A stretch of 64,000 nucleotides of DNA from Sphingobium sp. EP60837 (GTDB lineage: Bacteria; Pseudomonadota; Alphaproteobacteria; Sphingomonadales; Sphingomonadaceae), in NCBI RefSeq assembly GCF_001658005.1, contig NZ_CP015986.1, positions 496,001 through 560,000 of the forward strand, in the 5' to 3' direction. This document shows, piece after piece, positions 61,584-64,000 of this stretch. Position numbers and translations under genes: made by a program. Positions within the stretch are counted from its first letter, which is position 1. Each line of letters opens with the position of its first letter. The notes beneath the pieces are model-generated. The model was not told where the DNA came from, ran no database searches, and saw only the letters and a program-made list of their open reading frames with translations.

Positions 61584-62525
61584 CTACGCGAGGTGTGGCG
61601 TTCTCGCAAGGATTTGCCGCGCGGCGTCGCAGTCCTTGGCGATCTGGGCTGTGAGCGCCTCCAGCCCGTCATATTTCGCCTCGGGCCGGAGATAGTCGAT
61701 CAGTTGCACTTCGATGCACTGATCATAAAGGCTTTCGGCGAAATCGAAGAAGTGGGGCTCCAGCAATTCCTTCGGCGGATCGAAGCTGGGGCGGACGCCA
61801 AGATTGGCCGCTCCATCCAACACGCGGCCGTCGGACAGCAATCCGCGAACCGCGTAGATACCATAGGCGGGGCGAAGATAATGGCCAAGGTCGATATTGG
61901 CGGTAGGAAAGCCGATCGTGCGGCCGAGCTTGTCGCCGTGCTGAACCAGCCCCTGAATGGCGAAAGGCCGGGTCAAAAGGCGAGTAGCCGTCGCGCAATC
62001 GCCCGATTTCAGCGCTGCGCGGATGCGGCTGGAGGACACGACTTCCCCGCGCTCATCGGTGACAGGCGCGACTGCTTCGGCACTCATGCCGCGCGCCGCG
62101 CCAAGCTGCGCCAAGGTCGCCACCGTGCCGCTGCGGCCCTGGCCGAAGGTGAAATCCTGGCCTGTGACCACGCCCGCGACGCCCATCCCTTCGACCAGCA
62201 GTTCGACGAAATGCTCGGGGTCCAGCGCAGCGAGTTGGCGGGTGAAGGCGAAAACGAGCATGGCGTCCGACCCTGCCTTGGCAAAAAGAGCTTGCCGCTG
62301 ATCCAGCGTGGTAAGGCGGAACCAGGGCGTATTCGGGCGGAAAAGGCGCATCGGATGCGGATCGAAGGTCGCAATGATGACGGGACGTCCTTCCGCGCGG
62401 GCGCGAGCGACTGCCCGGCCGACGACCGCCTGATGGCCGAGGTGAAACCCGTCAAAATTGCCCAGCGCCATGATGCTCCCGCGCAAATGGGCGGGGATCG
62501 GGACGCCGCTTTCAAGCCGCTCCAT
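61584..62525 (-). CDS. ribF: bifunctional riboflavin kinase/FAD synthetase
   Basis: 313-residue enzyme making FMN and FAD. FAD synthetase half has MALGNFDGFHLGHQAVVG and FDPHPMRLFRP; SSSRIRAALKSGD; the kinase half has GRTIGFPTANIDL and YLRPEAKYDGLEAL. ATG at 62525 gives family length; the frame is open to 62690. ribF-ileS-lspA is a common order. Confidence 0.95.
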   Translation of the reverse strand: MERLESGVPIPAHLRGSIMALGNFDGFHLGHQAVVGRAVARARAEGRPVIIATFDPHPMRLFRPNTPWFRLTTLDQRQALFAKAGSDAMLVFAFTRQLAALDPEHFVELLVEGMGVAGVVTGQDFTFGQGRSGTVATLAQLGAARGMSAEAVAPVTDERGEVVSSSRIRAALKSGDCATATRLLTRPFAIQGLVQHGDKLGRTIGFPTANIDLGHYLRPAYGIYAVRGLLSDGRVLDGAANLGVRPSFDPPKELLEPHFFDFAESLYDQCIEVQLIDYLRPEAKYDGLEALTAQIAKDCDAARQILARTPHLA

Positions 62526-62568
62526 GGCGGTGGCTATAGGGACCTGCCCCGCCGCTGGCAATGCGGCT

Positions 62569-63069
62569 TCATGGCGCAGTGCGGCGGCGGAAGGTGACGA
62601 AGCTGTAGGCGGGATATTCGCCCTGCGCGGCATGATCCTGCCGCGCGACCTCCTGCCATTCGGCAGCGTCGGGATAGGGAATGGCCGCATCGCCGGGCGT
62701 ATCCAGATGAACCTCGGTGAGTTCGATGCGGTCGGCTTGTGGAAGGAACAGCTGGTGGATTTCCGCGCCGCCGATCACCATGACCACGGGCGCGTCCGCC
62801 AAACGGATCGCTCCGGCAACGTCATGAGTGACCTCCGCGCCTTCACGGCTCCATCCGGCGTCGCGAGTGAGGACGATATGACGGCGGCTGGGAAGCAGGC
62901 CCGGCAGGCTGTCGAAAGTCTTGCGGCCCATGATCATGGGATGACCAAGGGTGAGCGCCTTGAAATGCTTGAGGTCCGCTGGAAGCCGCCAGGGGAGTCC
63001 GCCGTCCCTACCGATCACGCCATTGTCGGCGCGGGCGAGGATGAGGACGATCTCCGGCTTTGCACTCAC
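62569..63069 (-). CDS. folA: dihydrofolate reductase
   Basis: 166-residue enzyme regenerating tetrahydrofolate. IVLILARADNGVIGRDGGLPW with the acidic residue after LPWRLPAD, PMIMGRKTFDSL and VMVIGGAEIHQLFL are the NADPH and folate sites. Start is GTG at 63069, overlapping the purK stop (GTGA). Confidence 0.96.
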   Translation of the reverse strand: MSAKPEIVLILARADNGVIGRDGGLPWRLPADLKHFKALTLGHPMIMGRKTFDSLPGLLPSRRHIVLTRDAGWSREGAEVTHDVAGAIRLADAPVVMVIGGAEIHQLFLPQADRIELTEVHLDTPGDAAIPYPDAAEWQEVARQDHAAQGEYPAYSFVTFRRRTAP

Positions 63070-64000
63070 AGCGTTAGCCGGGTGACATGGCCCATCTTGC
63101 GCCCGGCACGCGCTTCATGCTTGCCGTAGAGGTGCAGATGAGCGGCCGGATCGGTCATGATCGCCTGCCATTCATTCGCTTCGTCGCCGATCAAGTTGCG
63201 CATTTCCACCCGCTTGGCGGCGAGGCGGGTGTCACCCAAAGGCAGACCGCAAATGGCGCGGACGTGATTTTCGAACTGGCTGGTGACGGCGCCTTCGATG
63301 GTCCAATGGCCGCTATTGTGCACGCGCGGAGCCATTTCGTTGAAGACCGGGCCATCGGCGCTGGCGAAAAACTCCAGGGTCAGTACGCCGACATAGTCCA
63401 GTGCGGCAGCGACCTGCGCGGCAAGGGCCCGCGCACCCTCTACCTGCGCCTCGATGCGTTCACCTGCAGGAGCCGTGGAGGTGGACAGGATGCCATCGAC
63501 ATGGACGTTGACGGGCGAATCCCAGAAGCGGACTTCACCGTCCGCGCCGCGCGCCAGGATGACGGAAAACTCCTCCTCAAAAGTCACGAAGCCTTCAAGG
63601 ATCGCGCTCTGCCGGCCGATCGCGTTCCAGGCGCCGACTGCATCGCCCGGCTCGTTCAGGCGCGCCTGCCCCTTGCCGTCATAGCCCATGCGGTTGGTTT
63701 TCAGAATCGCGCGGCTGCCGATGGTGGCGATCGCCTGCTCCAGATCGTCGAGGCTCTCTACCGATGCGAAGGGCGCGGTGAGCCCGCCCAGGTCGCGCAC
63801 GAAGCTCTTTTCCGCCAGTCGGTCCTGCGCCACGCGCAACGCTTGTGCGCCCGGACGGACCAGGCCGTGGGTGGCGAGCACTTCGACCGCTGAAGGGTCG
63901 ATATTCTCGAACTCATAAGTGACGACATCGACGCTGTCTGCGAAAGCCGCCAGCGCGGCCGCATCCTCATAGGCGCCCTGGGTCCAGCGCGGAGAGACGT
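63066..64000 (-). CDS. purK: 5-(carboxyamino)imidazole ribonucleotide synthase, 5' end cut by window edge
   Basis: 311 codons are open to the right edge, so the N-terminal part is missing. VVTYEFENIDPSAVEVLA is near the cut; then ATP-grasp motifs ILKTNRMGYDGKGQ, ILEGFVTFEEEFSVI and FNEMAPRVHNSGHWTIEG. It carboxylates AIR in purine synthesis using ATP and bicarbonate. Overlaps folA. Confidence 0.96.
   Translation of the reverse strand, partial: VSPRWTQGAYEDAAALAAFADSVDVVTYEFENIDPSAVEVLATHGLVRPGAQALRVAQDRLAEKSFVRDLGGLTAPFASVESLDDLEQAIATIGSRAILKTNRMGYDGKGQARLNEPGDAVGAWNAIGRQSAILEGFVTFEEEFSVILARGADGEVRFWDSPVNVHVDGILSTSTAPAGERIEAQVEGARALAAQVAAALDYVGVLTLEFFASADGPVFNEMAPRVHNSGHWTIEGAVTSQFENHVRAICGLPLGDTRLAAKRVEMRNLIGDEANEWQAIMTDPAAHLHLYGKHEARAGRKMGHVTRLTL

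Noticed and set aside
1..64000. CRISPR arrays, insertion sequences, phage genes, toxin-antitoxin pairs
   Set aside because: No regularly spaced repeats, transposase, integrase or typical small gene pairs were seen on reading both strands.

Overview
The window looks like a chromosomal segment of an alphaproteobacterium of the order Sphingomonadales, most like Sphingobium or Sphingomonas. Support: GC-rich coding sequence, an exosortase A (XrtA) exopolysaccharide locus of the sphingomonad type, a RegB/RegA redox pair beside a cytochrome bo3 operon, two sites resembling EcfG general-stress promoters, and dispersed short palindromes with CCGTTCG...CGAACGG ends. This placement is inference from gene content; no marker such as 16S rRNA lies in the window. 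I see no insertion sequence, integrase, prophage or CRISPR array.

Layout. 1-14569 is an XrtA/EPS locus. On the minus strand a chain of nine mostly overlapping genes runs from the export lipoprotein (wza-like, 10297) through chain-length factor, tyrosine kinase, outer-membrane barrel, ExeA-like ATPase, polysaccharide deacetylase, FemAB-like protein and glycosyltransferase to exosortase A, which runs off the left edge. Upstream lie a PLP decarboxylase and an acyl-CoA ligase; divergent from them are a GNAT-like protein and an acyl carrier protein. 14708-15670 is thioredoxin reductase. 15789-19983 is a four-gene Anbu cluster: proteasome-like peptidase, transglutaminase, alpha-E protein and circularly permuted ATP-grasp. 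A tRNA-Met follows, then ThuA-like protein, Kup potassium transporter, a ferredoxin-reductase-like flavoprotein, an M28 peptidase, a GIN-domain protein, a divergent Amt transporter, a GT2 protein and an MFS transporter.

30947-37912 is one co-directional unit, cyoABCD-surf1-regB-regA, joining a quinol oxidase to a quinone-sensing regulator pair. A tRNA-Gly, a tandem-PAS hybrid kinase, an alpha/beta hydrolase and a nitronate monooxygenase follow. 42249-48114 holds DUF2794-cysE, a TSUP exporter with OxyR, moaE-moaD-pgsA, an LplT-like MFS protein and a small membrane protein. 48223-57457 reads rightward: PBP1-type transpeptidase, purT, an IscU-like protein, a CPA2 antiporter, DUF423, a Zur-like regulator, dxs, and an SRPBCC/ArsR pair. 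57471-64000 reads leftward: purK-folA-ribF-ileS-lspA-DUF3035, with purK cut by the right edge.

Most of the window is housekeeping. The less explained parts are: a leader hairpin whose 5' arm is complementary to the wza ribosome binding site; a ligase/carrier/decarboxylase cassette that could decorate the polysaccharide in a Dlt-like way; the Anbu cluster with repeated TTGCA boxes upstream; a repeat-like insert carried in frame inside ileS; and a 16-bp perfect palindrome upstream of the alpha/beta hydrolase.
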